A stretch of 12,271 nt of DNA from CAVQBP01 sp964448105 (lineage in GTDB: Bacteria; Bacteroidota; Ignavibacteria; Ignavibacteriales; Ignavibacteriaceae), in assembly GCA_964448105.1 (NCBI GenBank), contig CAYUVK010000130.1, positions 1 to 12,271 on the forward strand, written 5' to 3'. Below the pieces are notes generated by a model. The model searched no databases. It was not told the origin of the DNA and saw only the letters and a list, made by a program, of their open reading frames with translations. This document shows, piece by piece, positions 1 to 6,092 of the stretch (position 1 is the first letter of the stretch; each line of letters opens with the position of its first letter). A program made the position numbers and the translations under genes.

Positions 1-99
1 CAGAGTGTTCCTCAGCAATCGACTTTACCTCAAACTCCGCCGCCAACCCAGCAGCAAAACCAGGGAACACCTCCAGGCACGACACCCGGAAAACCTTGA
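1..99 (+). CDS. C-terminal tail of an unknown Pro/Gln-rich protein (partial)
   Basis: The first frame is open from the window edge to a TGA stop at 97-99 and encodes 32 residues. The composition is almost wholly Pro, Gln, Thr and Gly (PQTPPPTQQQNQ, then GTPPGTTPGKP), as in a disordered tail or linker. Such tails occur on envelope proteins and penicillin-binding proteins, but nothing here identifies the protein, so I give no function. The base composition is clearly more GC-rich than the genes that follow, as Pro codons require. It converges on the minus-strand carboxypeptidase gene, with an AT-rich inverted repeat between them. Confidence 0.6.
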   Translation, partial: QSVPQQSTLPQTPPPTQQQNQGTPPGTTPGKP

Positions 100-110
100 C
101 GGGAAAACAA

Positions 111-167
111 GGATAAAGTAAAAAGTTAAAAGTATAAAGAACTTTTTACTTTATCCTTTATACTTTT
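111..167. repeat. AT-rich interlocking inverted repeats between convergent genes
   Basis: GGATAAAGTAAAAAGTT (111-127) is perfectly complementary to 140-156, a 17-bp stem. The 12-nt loop AAAAGTATAAAG (128-139) is itself perfectly complementary to 156-167. The order is therefore arm A, arm B, A-prime, B-prime. The location between two convergent genes fits a bidirectional terminator. The AAAGT/AAAGTATAAAG wording also looks like a dispersed low-complexity repeat. Transcript-level function is inference. Confidence 0.6.
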
Positions 168-178
168 TCCTTGAATCC

Positions 179-1426
179 CTATTCCCAGTCAGCTAGAATT
201 TTTATAATTTCATCCTGGATATTGCGGTAGTAATTTTCACCCCTGTGTTTAAAATCGAAAAAAATGCTTAATATTATTTCATCGTTGCTTTTTGTTGTAA
301 GGTAGCCGGATAGAGAGCACACTCCTTTTAATGTTCCGGTTTTACCATGAAAATTATTCTCAGCAAAAGTTGCATTTAAACGGTGTCTTAAAGTGCCGTC
401 TACTCCTGCAATGCTTAACGAATTGTAAAAATCTTTATAGTGTATAAGATCAAAATACATTTTTTCCAGCAATCCAACTATTGCACCAGGTGTAATTTGA
501 TCAAATCTTGAAATACCTGATCCATCTACTACGGCAGTTCCATCTGAATAAATTCCGTTATCTTTAATGAATTTTAAAATTGCCTGCGTTGAGTAAAAAG
601 AATTTCCCTGGTTCCCGCTTGCAACAGCACCGATTGTTTTGAATAAACATTCGGCTAAAAAATTATCGCTGTGTTTATTTATCTGCCTTATTAAATCCTT
701 AAGAAGAATTTTTGATTCAGCTAACTGAATAACATTTGGAGGAGTAACTCCTTTGACTGCTTTACCGTCAACATCAATATTTTGTTCTCTTAATTTATCT
801 TTTAAAACTATTGCTGCATTTAAAGGAGGATTTTTAACATACGCAACATACCTTCTTTTATATCTTCCTCTTTTACGGTAGACTATTGTTCTGTTTCTAT
901 CAACTACCAGGGCAGAAATCGGCGGCAGCTTTACATTTGCTTTTTCATCTCTTATCCAGTCATCCCTAGTATATATTTCATCAAAATAAGAATCATCACC
1001 TATAATATTACCGGTAACTTTTTTTATTCCCTTTGCCCTTAATTCCATGGCCAAAGTATCAATATCGTCGGATGTTAAAACCGAATTGCCGAATCCTTTA
1101 ATAAAAAGATCTCCGTCGATTACACCGTCTTTAACATTTTTATCTGTTGTAAATAAAACTGTTTTAAGAGGGTATTCTCCTCCCAATATTGATAATGCCG
1201 TAGCAGTTGTAAAAAGTTTTGTGTTTGATGCCGGTATCATTGAGTGAGTGTAATTAAGCTGGTATATCGTGTCTTCCGTTAAGGGATTGAAGATTAGGAT
1301 CCCGGCAATGGTACCTTTGGGAAGATTATCCAAGAGACTTTCTATCCTGCTTCTGATAACTTCTTTTGAAGTAGGGAAAGAAATCGTGCAAATAAAAAGT
1401 ACAAGTAAAAAGCTTTTTTTGATCAT
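179..1426 (-). CDS. dacB: D-alanyl-D-alanine carboxypeptidase/endopeptidase, PBP4 (peptidase S13) family
   Basis: The product is a periplasmic penicillin-binding protein that trims or cuts peptidoglycan peptide stems. The ATG at 1426 gives 415 residues and a classic signal peptide (MIKKSFLLVLFICTISFP). A TTG five codons upstream (1441) would only add MFWQR before it, and neither start has a clear Shine-Dalgarno sequence. All three catalytic motifs of the family are visible: SxxK as SNTK (Ser67 and Lys70, within PASNTKL), SxN as SDN (253-255, followed by FLAE), and KTG (362-364, HGKTGTLKG). The S13 signature DGSGISR lies near residues 301-307. The segment between SxxK and SxN (about 75-245) matches the inserted domains typical of PBP4. 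The length is normal for a short PBP4 without extra C-terminal domains. It is divergent from the LOG gene and stands alone. I am confident of the family; whether it acts as carboxypeptidase or endopeptidase cannot be told from sequence. Confidence 0.93.
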   Translation of the reverse strand: MIKKSFLLVLFICTISFPTSKEVIRSRIESLLDNLPKGTIAGILIFNPLTEDTIYQLNYTHSMIPASNTKLFTTATALSILGGEYPLKTVLFTTDKNVKDGVIDGDLFIKGFGNSVLTSDDIDTLAMELRAKGIKKVTGNIIGDDSYFDEIYTRDDWIRDEKANVKLPPISALVVDRNRTIVYRKRGRYKRRYVAYVKNPPLNAAIVLKDKLREQNIDVDGKAVKGVTPPNVIQLAESKILLKDLIRQINKHSDNFLAECLFKTIGAVASGNQGNSFYSTQAILKFIKDNGIYSDGTAVVDGSGISRFDQITPGAIVGLLEKMYFDLIHYKDFYNSLSIAGVDGTLRHRLNATFAENNFHGKTGTLKGVCSLSGYLTTKSNDEIILSIFFDFKHRGENYYRNIQDEIIKILADWE

Positions 1427-1650
1427 ACGTTGCCAAAACAAAATTCGAAAATATTACTATCTAATATATATAGTCGAAAAAATTATGGATAATTTTATTT
1501 TAATTATAAATTAGAATAAGTTAACGGACATTATAAATTTTAATTTGGAAAATTTATTAAAAATCATTGCCAAATATAAAATTTATGCTTATAAATAAAA
1601 GTCGAACAGCAAAGTATTACAAAAAATTTTTAACACATTCCGGGAAAATT
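1427..1650. other. Intergenic region between divergent dacB and LOG genes
   Basis: This very AT-rich stretch of about 220 bases must hold the promoters for both divergent genes. I cannot point to a convincing -35/-10 pair or a Bacteroidota-type -33/-7 pair in either direction. A short open frame runs into the LOG gene from 1567 (TTG) or 1585 (ATG), so part of it could be coding if the LOG protein starts further upstream. Confidence 0.4.
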
Positions 1651-2511
1651 ATGGCGAAACATAAAACACTTCTTAAAGCTTATGAAAATTTAGAATTTAT
1701 AAATTCATCCGAAGGCAGGATAATAAGAATGCTTTCCGAATTTCTTTATCCTCAGAGCATGTTTAGGAAACATAAAATAATCGATACGATTGTCTTCTTC
1801 GGATCGGCTCGCTTAAAATCTAGAAAAGATGCCGTAAAAGATTATAATAGGTTTAAAACAATAAATCCTAAAACAACGGATAAGCTTGCCGAAGAATTAA
1901 GAATTGCTCAGCATTTCGTTAATATGTCTAAGTATTATGAAGATGCCGTGGAGCTTTCAAGGAGATTGACGGAATGGTCGATAAGTCTTGAAACTTATGC
2001 CAACCGCTTTATAGTCTGCACCGGCGGGGGACCGGGTATAATGGAAGCTGCAAACAAAGGAGCAAAGTTAGCCGGCGGTTATTCAGTAGGATTAAATATA
2101 AGCATTCCTTTTGAACAGTTTATAAATAAGTATGCAACTCCTGATTTAAGCTTCGAGTTTCATTACTTTTTTATGAGAAAGTTCTGGTTTGCTTACCTGG
2201 CAAAGTCCTTAATAGTTTTTCCCGGCGGGTTCGGGACAATGGATGAATTTTTTGAAATTATTACTTTGATCCAGACAGGAAAAATAAAAAAGAAAATGCT
2301 TTTAATAGTTTACGATGAAAAGTACTGGAAATCTATAATAAACTTTGAAGGCCTGGTTCAAAATAATGTAATAAACAGGAAAGACTTAAACCTATTCACA
2401 TTTTGCAGCTCAGTTGATGAAGCTTTTGAAACGATTAAAAAACATTTTGAAAAACATTATTTAACTGCGAATGAAATAAAAAGGCAGGAACCAAAAGTAG
2501 ATTTAAAATAG
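1651..2511 (+). CDS. LOG-family protein, predicted nucleotide 5'-monophosphate phosphoribohydrolase (TIGR00730-like)
   Basis: This is a Rossmann-fold protein of the LOG (formerly lysine decarboxylase-like) family, whose characterised members release the free base from cytokinin-type or purine nucleoside monophosphates. From the ATG at 1651 it has 286 residues. The family motifs are clear: TGGGPGIMEAANKGA from about residue 124, and FPGGFGTMDEFFE (about 190-202), which holds the PGGxGT phosphate-binding loop and the catalytic Glu region. The strand FFGSARL near 50-55 opens the Rossmann fold. The frame is open upstream and earlier starts exist (ATG 1585, TTG 1567). I prefer 1651 because homologues I recall begin with a similar KAYENLEF segment and the upstream residues look unlike the family. 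The N-terminal extension before the core places it with the longer type II LOGs. The gene ends one base before a strong terminator. The in vivo substrate is not predictable. Confidence 0.88.
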   Translation: MAKHKTLLKAYENLEFINSSEGRIIRMLSEFLYPQSMFRKHKIIDTIVFFGSARLKSRKDAVKDYNRFKTINPKTTDKLAEELRIAQHFVNMSKYYEDAVELSRRLTEWSISLETYANRFIVCTGGGPGIMEAANKGAKLAGGYSVGLNISIPFEQFINKYATPDLSFEFHYFFMRKFWFAYLAKSLIVFPGGFGTMDEFFEIITLIQTGKIKKKMLLIVYDEKYWKSIINFEGLVQNNVINRKDLNLFTFCSSVDEAFETIKKHFEKHYLTANEIKRQEPKVDLK

Positions 2512-2538
2512 AAAAGCTGTCGTTAAAGACAGCTTTTT
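2512..2538. terminator. Bidirectional Rho-independent terminator
   Basis: AAAAGCTGTC (2512-2521), a 6-nt loop GTTAAA, then GACAGCTTTT (2528-2537) form a perfect 10-bp hairpin with a T run. It starts directly after the LOG stop codon and ends just short of the rpsU stop codon. It can therefore terminate both convergent genes, since the minus strand also reads into a four-T run. Confidence 0.88.
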
Positions 2539-2540
2539 AA

Positions 2541-2732
2541 TTACTCAAAGTAATCCGTTCGATGGGCTCTTCGAGCGGCTTTCATTTTTTCCATTCTTTT
2601 CTTAATAGAAGGCTTTACAAAGAATGTTCTCTTTTTATATTCTTTAAGAATTCCCGAACGCTCATATTTTTTCTTAAATCTTTTTAGAGCTTTATCAATT
2701 GATTCGTTTTCACCGACATTGATACCAACCAA
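2541..2732 (-). CDS. rpsU: 30S ribosomal protein bS21
   Basis: This is the small basic protein of the 30S platform, near the 3' end of 16S rRNA and the mRNA exit region. The 63 residues match the family well: ENESIDKALKRFKKKYERSG near the N terminus, then LKEYKKRTFFVKPS, then a Lys/Arg-rich helix ending RAHRTDYFE. The start is a TTG at 2730-2732. It is supported by a good Shine-Dalgarno sequence seven bases upstream and by the expected N terminus (MVGINVGENE); no ATG is available there. The length is typical of bS21 in this part of the bacterial tree. The upstream zinc-ribbon gene on the same strand ends 65 bases away, so the two may share a transcript. Confidence 0.93.
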   Translation of the reverse strand: MVGINVGENESIDKALKRFKKKYERSGILKEYKKRTFFVKPSIKKRMEKMKAARRAHRTDYFE

Positions 2733-2739
2733 ATTATTT

Positions 2740-2745
2740 CACCTC
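2740..2745 (-). promoter_or_regulatory. Shine-Dalgarno sequence fixing the TTG start of rpsU
   Basis: The minus strand reads GAGGTG followed by seven bases (AAATAAT) and the TTG codon. The spacing is ideal, so a non-ATG start is credible here. Confidence 0.75.
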
Positions 2746-2797
2746 GCTTTATTGGTTTACCTGCTGCAGATATACACTGGCAGCCGGCTGATTTTTA

Positions 2798-3175
2798 TTA
2801 AGATAATGATTCAATTAATTTTTTATAACCGTTTTTTTGAAATTCAACTGCTATTGATTTTTGTCCGTTTGATGTTACATCTTTGGAAACAACCTTCCCG
2901 AAATCGTCCCAGTTTTCATGGTAAATTGACTCTCCAACCGAGAAAGATTTTTTAGGAGAATATACAGTGCAGTCTTCGTTTTCAATTCCATCCAAAGAAG
3001 GTTTATTATCTTTTACATCTTCAACAAGATCGATCATCATAGTTTGTTTACACTTTTTACATTTTGCCCACCTTTTGCTGCTTTCTTCAGAAACCGAAAC
3101 TTCATTTGCCAGTTCCATTTTTGTAACTGCATTACAAAAGCTGCAATAAGCTTCTATATTTTTAACTCTTGCCAT
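2798..3175 (-). CDS. Zinc-ribbon protein with a C-terminal SH3/Tudor-like beta domain, function unknown
   Basis: The product has 125 residues and no signal peptide, so it is probably cytoplasmic. Near the N terminus are two Cys pairs, CSFC (Cys11, Cys14) and CKKC (Cys39, Cys42), spaced as in a four-Cys zinc ribbon. An acidic linker (about 50-70) follows. The C-terminal half has the pattern FSVGESIYHENWDDFGKVV, then IAVEFQKNGYKKLIE. This resembles the small beta-barrel modules with F..GD.I.H..FG.G.V...I.V.F....K.L found in CarD/TRCF- and UvrD-tail-like proteins. That assignment rests on pattern resemblance only. The ATG at 3175 has a Shine-Dalgarno sequence (AGAAGGT, 3182-3188) six bases upstream. 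It lies upstream of rpsU on the same strand. A nucleic-acid or polymerase contact is plausible but unproven. Confidence 0.7.
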   Translation of the reverse strand: MARVKNIEAYCSFCNAVTKMELANEVSVSEESSKRWAKCKKCKQTMMIDLVEDVKDNKPSLDGIENEDCTVYSPKKSFSVGESIYHENWDDFGKVVSKDVTSNGQKSIAVEFQKNGYKKLIESLS

Positions 3176-3207
3176 CGAAATACCTTCTTAACAATTTATG
3201 TAACCAA

Positions 3208-3239
3208 CAAATATATCAAAGAGGGAATGGATAATCAAG
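3208..3239 (-). promoter_or_regulatory. Possible Bacteroidota-type promoter for the zinc-ribbon gene
   Basis: On the minus strand, CTTG (3236-3239), 20 bases, then TATATTTG (3208-3215) fits the Bacteroidota consensus TTTG, 19-21 bases, TAnnTTTG, with one mismatch in the first box. A transcript would start about 25-30 bases before the ATG at 3175. AT-rich sequence makes chance matches likely. Confidence 0.3.
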
Positions 3240-3249
3240 GAAATAATCA

Positions 3250-3714
3250 TTACTCTTTACCGGTTGGAGTTATAACCAGTACGGGCCGTTTTGCATATCT
3301 TATGACTTTTTCGGCTACACTCCCTAAAAATGTATGCAATAAGCCGGTTCTGCCGTGCGTGGCTATTACAATTAAATCTATTACTTTTTCATCTGCATAT
3401 TTGTTTATTTCAACGTAATCCAAACCTTTACGCAAAACAGGTTCCAAGATTAAGTTTTCACTATTGGCTTTTTTCTTCACTTTTAAAACAGCTTCTTCCA
3501 AAGATTTTTTTGCTTCTTCCTCCAGAGATTTTATGATTTTTTCCTCCGAAAGATCCAGAGAACGGATTGCCAGGATTGGCGGTGTTTTTTCCAGTACATA
3601 AAGCAGGTGGACTTTTGCATTATACTGGTTTGCGATATCGGAAGCATATGAAGCGGCAGATAATGAAAGGTCGCTAAAATCGGTCGGCAGCAGAATATTA
3701 TTTATATTAAACAT
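3250..3714 (-). CDS. Universal stress protein, UspA family
   Basis: This is a single-domain cytoplasmic Usp of 154 residues, a class that binds ATP or AMP and modulates stress responses. The N terminus NILLPTDFSDLS is the first Usp strand with the nucleotide-contacting Asp. The C-terminal part holds ATHGRTGLLHTFLGS, which matches the ATP-binding signature G-x2-G-x9-G-S/T except that the first Gly is Ala. It ends in the usual last strand, RPVLVITP. The ATG at 3714 is chosen over a GTG at 3723 because that GTG is part of the Shine-Dalgarno sequence AGGTG, six bases upstream of the ATG. The nearest gene downstream on the same strand is the zinc-ribbon gene, 74 bases away with its own candidate promoter. 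Family assignment is firm; the stress it serves is unknown. Confidence 0.93.
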   Translation of the reverse strand: MFNINNILLPTDFSDLSLSAASYASDIANQYNAKVHLLYVLEKTPPILAIRSLDLSEEKIIKSLEEEAKKSLEEAVLKVKKKANSENLILEPVLRKGLDYVEINKYADEKVIDLIVIATHGRTGLLHTFLGSVAEKVIRYAKRPVLVITPTGKE

Positions 3715-3720
3715 TTTAAT

Positions 3721-3725
3721 CACCT
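3721..3725 (-). promoter_or_regulatory. Shine-Dalgarno sequence deciding the Usp start
   Basis: The minus strand reads AGGTG, six bases (ATTAAA), then ATG at 3714. The GTG in this motif is in frame and would otherwise look like an upstream start codon. Confidence 0.65.
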
Positions 3726-3794
3726 ATTAAAGTTTATTTAAATTTCTTTCTAATCTTAGAATGACTCGAAAATATTTTTATTATTCAAAATTTT

Positions 3795-3885
3795 GTCAGT
3801 CTAATGGAGCCTGTCGAAGACTAAATACTGATTAACATGTCACACTTCGACAAGCTCAGTGTGATATTTAGATCCATTCTAGTCA
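3795..3885. repeat. Intergenic palindromic repeat element (CTTCGACAAGCTC type)
   Basis: The 176-base gap between the Usp and M14 genes holds nested inverted repeats. GAGCCTGTCGAAG (3807-3819) matches the reverse complement of CTTCGACAAGCTC (3845-3857) at 12 of 13 positions. TCACACT (3840-3846) pairs with AGTGTGA (3858-3864). CTAAATA (3821-3827) pairs with TATTTAG (3865-3871). AGTCT (3798-3802) pairs with AGACT (3818-3822). The limits given are approximate. From memory, CTTCGACAAGCTCAGTGTGA-like sequences recur in many Bacteroidota and related genomes; I cannot confirm that here. It could also serve as a terminator or processing site upstream of the Usp gene. Confidence 0.7.
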
Positions 3886-3899
3886 CTTTCATACATTAT

Positions 3900-5363
3900 C
3901 TAATGAAAAACCAGACCGTTTGAAATTTTTCCTTCGCAATTATTAATATCAAATACAAATCCGTTTATTACTATATACTTCACTTCATTATTCTTTTTGA
4001 TAATTAGGTTGGGCACACTTTCCAATTCAATTTTGTTATAATTTTTTGGTAAGTTGTTAATCCAGATGTTTATCGGAAGGGGAGTATATACTTTATTATA
4101 ATTTTCTGAATTTAAGATTACATCTGTATAACCAAGCTTGTAAAGAGATTTAAAATCAGTTGTTTCAATTTCTTCAAATGAGTTAAATTCCTTTTCATAA
4201 ATTTTCCCCGGTTCAGCTTTATACCCGGAAAAATCATAATCGCTATACCCGTAGTAAGTTGATAAATCGCCAATATCTTCTAAAGTTGATCTGAAATAAA
4301 AATCCTTGCCATCATTAGAACTAACCTCTTCCATATTTATTCCCATATCAATTATATAGGAATTGCCATTCCTTTCATATTCTAAATTTCTTAGAATGGT
4401 AGTCATAATAAATTCTGCATTGAACGGAATTTCATCGTATACCGATTGCTGCTGGTTTTTATAGCTGCCGTCGGCAATACTTTTAAATGAAGATAATAAT
4501 GCAATGAAATTCAACTCTCTTAAAAATTGTTTTTCAGGGTCATTTTTCCATCCGCCCGATTCAATTAATATTGTGCTGGCTCCCCATTTTTGAAAATTAT
4601 CTCCGAAAGCGCGTGGTTCAAAATCATCGGGATATTTTGCAATATGCCCCGGGATATATTTTGACATAACATTATAAATTTCTGCAATTAGTTTTATTGC
4701 ATTTTTTCGAACCGGGTTAACGGATTTTTTATAATTTACCGGCGGCGCCAAAAAAGAAAGCGCAGCAGCATTCGGGCTTCTTCCAACGGAGTATTTTGTA
4801 TTTTGATCGTGAAGGTTAAAACCAAAATCAGGTTTTATTTTTTCAAATGTTTCTCTTAATACTTTTCCTTCCGGTGTCTGCTGACGGATTGCATCCCTGT
4901 TAATATCGATATCGTAAGCGTTCCTTCTTTGAAAAATTTCCGCACCGTCGGGATTTACCATCGGCATAAAATAAATGGTAAGCTTTTTTAAAAGTTTTTT
5001 TTTGATATTATCTAAACCATCTTTGGTATTAAAAAAATTAAGGATATCAAAAATTGCCATTGTTGCCGTAGATTCATTACCATGCATTTGCGACCATAAA
5101 AAAATTTTTTTACTCCCTTTTCCTAATGAAATTAAAAATAAATCTCTTCCTTCAATTGATGAGCCTGCTTTCTTAACGGTGAAAATATCATTAAGTTTTA
5201 AATTATTAATTAAAGGAAGGATATCTGAATACTTAAATCTTTTTGAAGTTAATATTTTTTCCTTATAATCCTGGTAGTTGTAATAAAGATGATTTGCGAG
5301 ATCAAAATTCTGTACCATTATGTTTATTGTAAGAAAGAAAATGAATGATAAAACTTTAAACAT
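3900..5363 (-). CDS. Exported M14-family zinc carboxypeptidase
   Basis: This is a secreted metallopeptidase of 487 residues with a hydrophobic N-terminal signal segment (MFKVLSFIFFLTINIMV). The zinc site of the M14 family is complete: HGNE (His94 and Glu97, in the HxxE motif) and the third ligand His185 in GFNLHDQ. Substrate-binding residues are visible as NPDG (137-140), RR (146-147) and NR (155-156, the counterpart of Asn144-Arg145 of carboxypeptidase A). The likely catalytic Glu268 lies in ILIESGGW. The catalytic domain spans about 25-300. The remaining 190 residues hold no motif I recognise and look like a beta-rich C-terminal extension. The ATG at 5363 has no evident Shine-Dalgarno sequence. 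It is divergent from the CxxC protein gene with 80 bases between. Substrate (peptide, murein peptide or amino-acylated small molecule) cannot be told. Confidence 0.88.
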   Translation of the reverse strand: MFKVLSFIFFLTINIMVQNFDLANHLYYNYQDYKEKILTSKRFKYSDILPLINNLKLNDIFTVKKAGSSIEGRDLFLISLGKGSKKIFLWSQMHGNESTATMAIFDILNFFNTKDGLDNIKKKLLKKLTIYFMPMVNPDGAEIFQRRNAYDIDINRDAIRQQTPEGKVLRETFEKIKPDFGFNLHDQNTKYSVGRSPNAAALSFLAPPVNYKKSVNPVRKNAIKLIAEIYNVMSKYIPGHIAKYPDDFEPRAFGDNFQKWGASTILIESGGWKNDPEKQFLRELNFIALLSSFKSIADGSYKNQQQSVYDEIPFNAEFIMTTILRNLEYERNGNSYIIDMGINMEEVSSNDGKDFYFRSTLEDIGDLSTYYGYSDYDFSGYKAEPGKIYEKEFNSFEEIETTDFKSLYKLGYTDVILNSENYNKVYTPLPINIWINNLPKNYNKIELESVPNLIIKKNNEVKYIVINGFVFDINNCEGKISNGLVFH

Positions 5364-5443
5364 ATTTCGTTTAAATTTAATTATAACTTATTTTATTTAC
5401 TAAAGGAAAACAAATATAAAAAAACAAGCAAGGAGTTCGGTTT

Positions 5444-5983
5444 ATGTCTACGAAGACTTTAAGGATCGGTTCTAAAATACCATATTTTAAATTAAAAGGA
5501 GTTGATGACAAAGAATACAGACTAGATAATTTTGATGATAAGAAATTACTGGTTGTAATTTTTAGCTGTAACCATTGTCCTTATGTGCAGGCGTATGAAG
5601 ATAGAATTAAAGAAATTCAAAGAGAATTTGAAGAAAAAGGTTTGTCAGTCATTGCCGTAAATTCGAATGATGATTCTCAGTATCCTGATGATTCATTTGA
5701 AAATATGAAAAAGAGAGCAAGTGAAAAACATTTTAATTTCCCTTACCTTAGAGATGAAGATCAATCATTAGCAAAAGCATTCGATGCATCACATACTCCT
5801 GAAATTTTTCTTTTCGATCAAGAAAGAAAATTAGTATATCACGGTAAAATTGATGATAACTGGAAGGATGAAAAAGCAATTAAAAATAGATATTTAAGAG
5901 AAGCAATTATTGAATTATTAGAAGGCGGGGAAATTTCAATCCCCGAAACTTTTTCTATCGGCTGTACGATTAAGTGGAAGTAA
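5444..5983 (+). CDS. Thioredoxin-fold peroxiredoxin-like protein with CxxC motif
   Basis: The product is a cytoplasmic AhpC/TSA-type thioredoxin-fold protein of 179 residues without a signal peptide. The early segment LRIGSKIPYFKLKGVDDKEYRLDNF is the usual peroxiredoxin/TlpA lead-in. The redox site is CNHC (Cys42, Cys45) followed by PYVQAYEDR. The cis-proline is Pro119 in SHTPEIFLFD. A third Cys (174) sits in the conserved C-terminal tail GCTIKWK. This combination matches the PRX_like1 type often annotated simply as thioredoxin family protein. The start is well supported by AAGGAG (5430-5435), eight bases before the ATG. It is a single gene followed by a degenerate repeat. The likely role is thiol-disulfide exchange or peroxide reduction; the partner is unknown. 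Confidence 0.88.
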   Translation: MSTKTLRIGSKIPYFKLKGVDDKEYRLDNFDDKKLLVVIFSCNHCPYVQAYEDRIKEIQREFEEKGLSVIAVNSNDDSQYPDDSFENMKKRASEKHFNFPYLRDEDQSLAKAFDASHTPEIFLFDQERKLVYHGKIDDNWKDEKAIKNRYLREAIIELLEGGEISIPETFSIGCTIKWK

Positions 5984-5989
5984 AACGTC

Positions 5990-6023
5990 TAGAATTTCGG
6001 ATTTCGGAATTCGAATTGCGGAT
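5990..6023. repeat. Degenerate short tandem repeat (AATTTCGG units)
   Basis: Directly after the stop of the CxxC gene there are about four head-to-tail variants of a 6-8 base unit: AATTTCGG, ATTTCGG, AATTCG, AATTGCGG. The rest of the gap to 6092 shows nothing recognisable. I recall similar TTTCGGATT strings in the intergenic regions of related genomes, but this is not verified. Confidence 0.5.
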
Positions 6024-6092
6024 TAGAATAAAAAACAATGAATGCCACAAATGACTATATATGATTTCGTATAATGATAACAAAGCGTAATA

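Noticed and set aside
5411..5418. TATATTTG upstream of the M14 gene as a -7 promoter box
   Set aside because: No TTTG-like -33 box lies 19-21 bases upstream. In AT-rich sequence this match alone is not meaningful.
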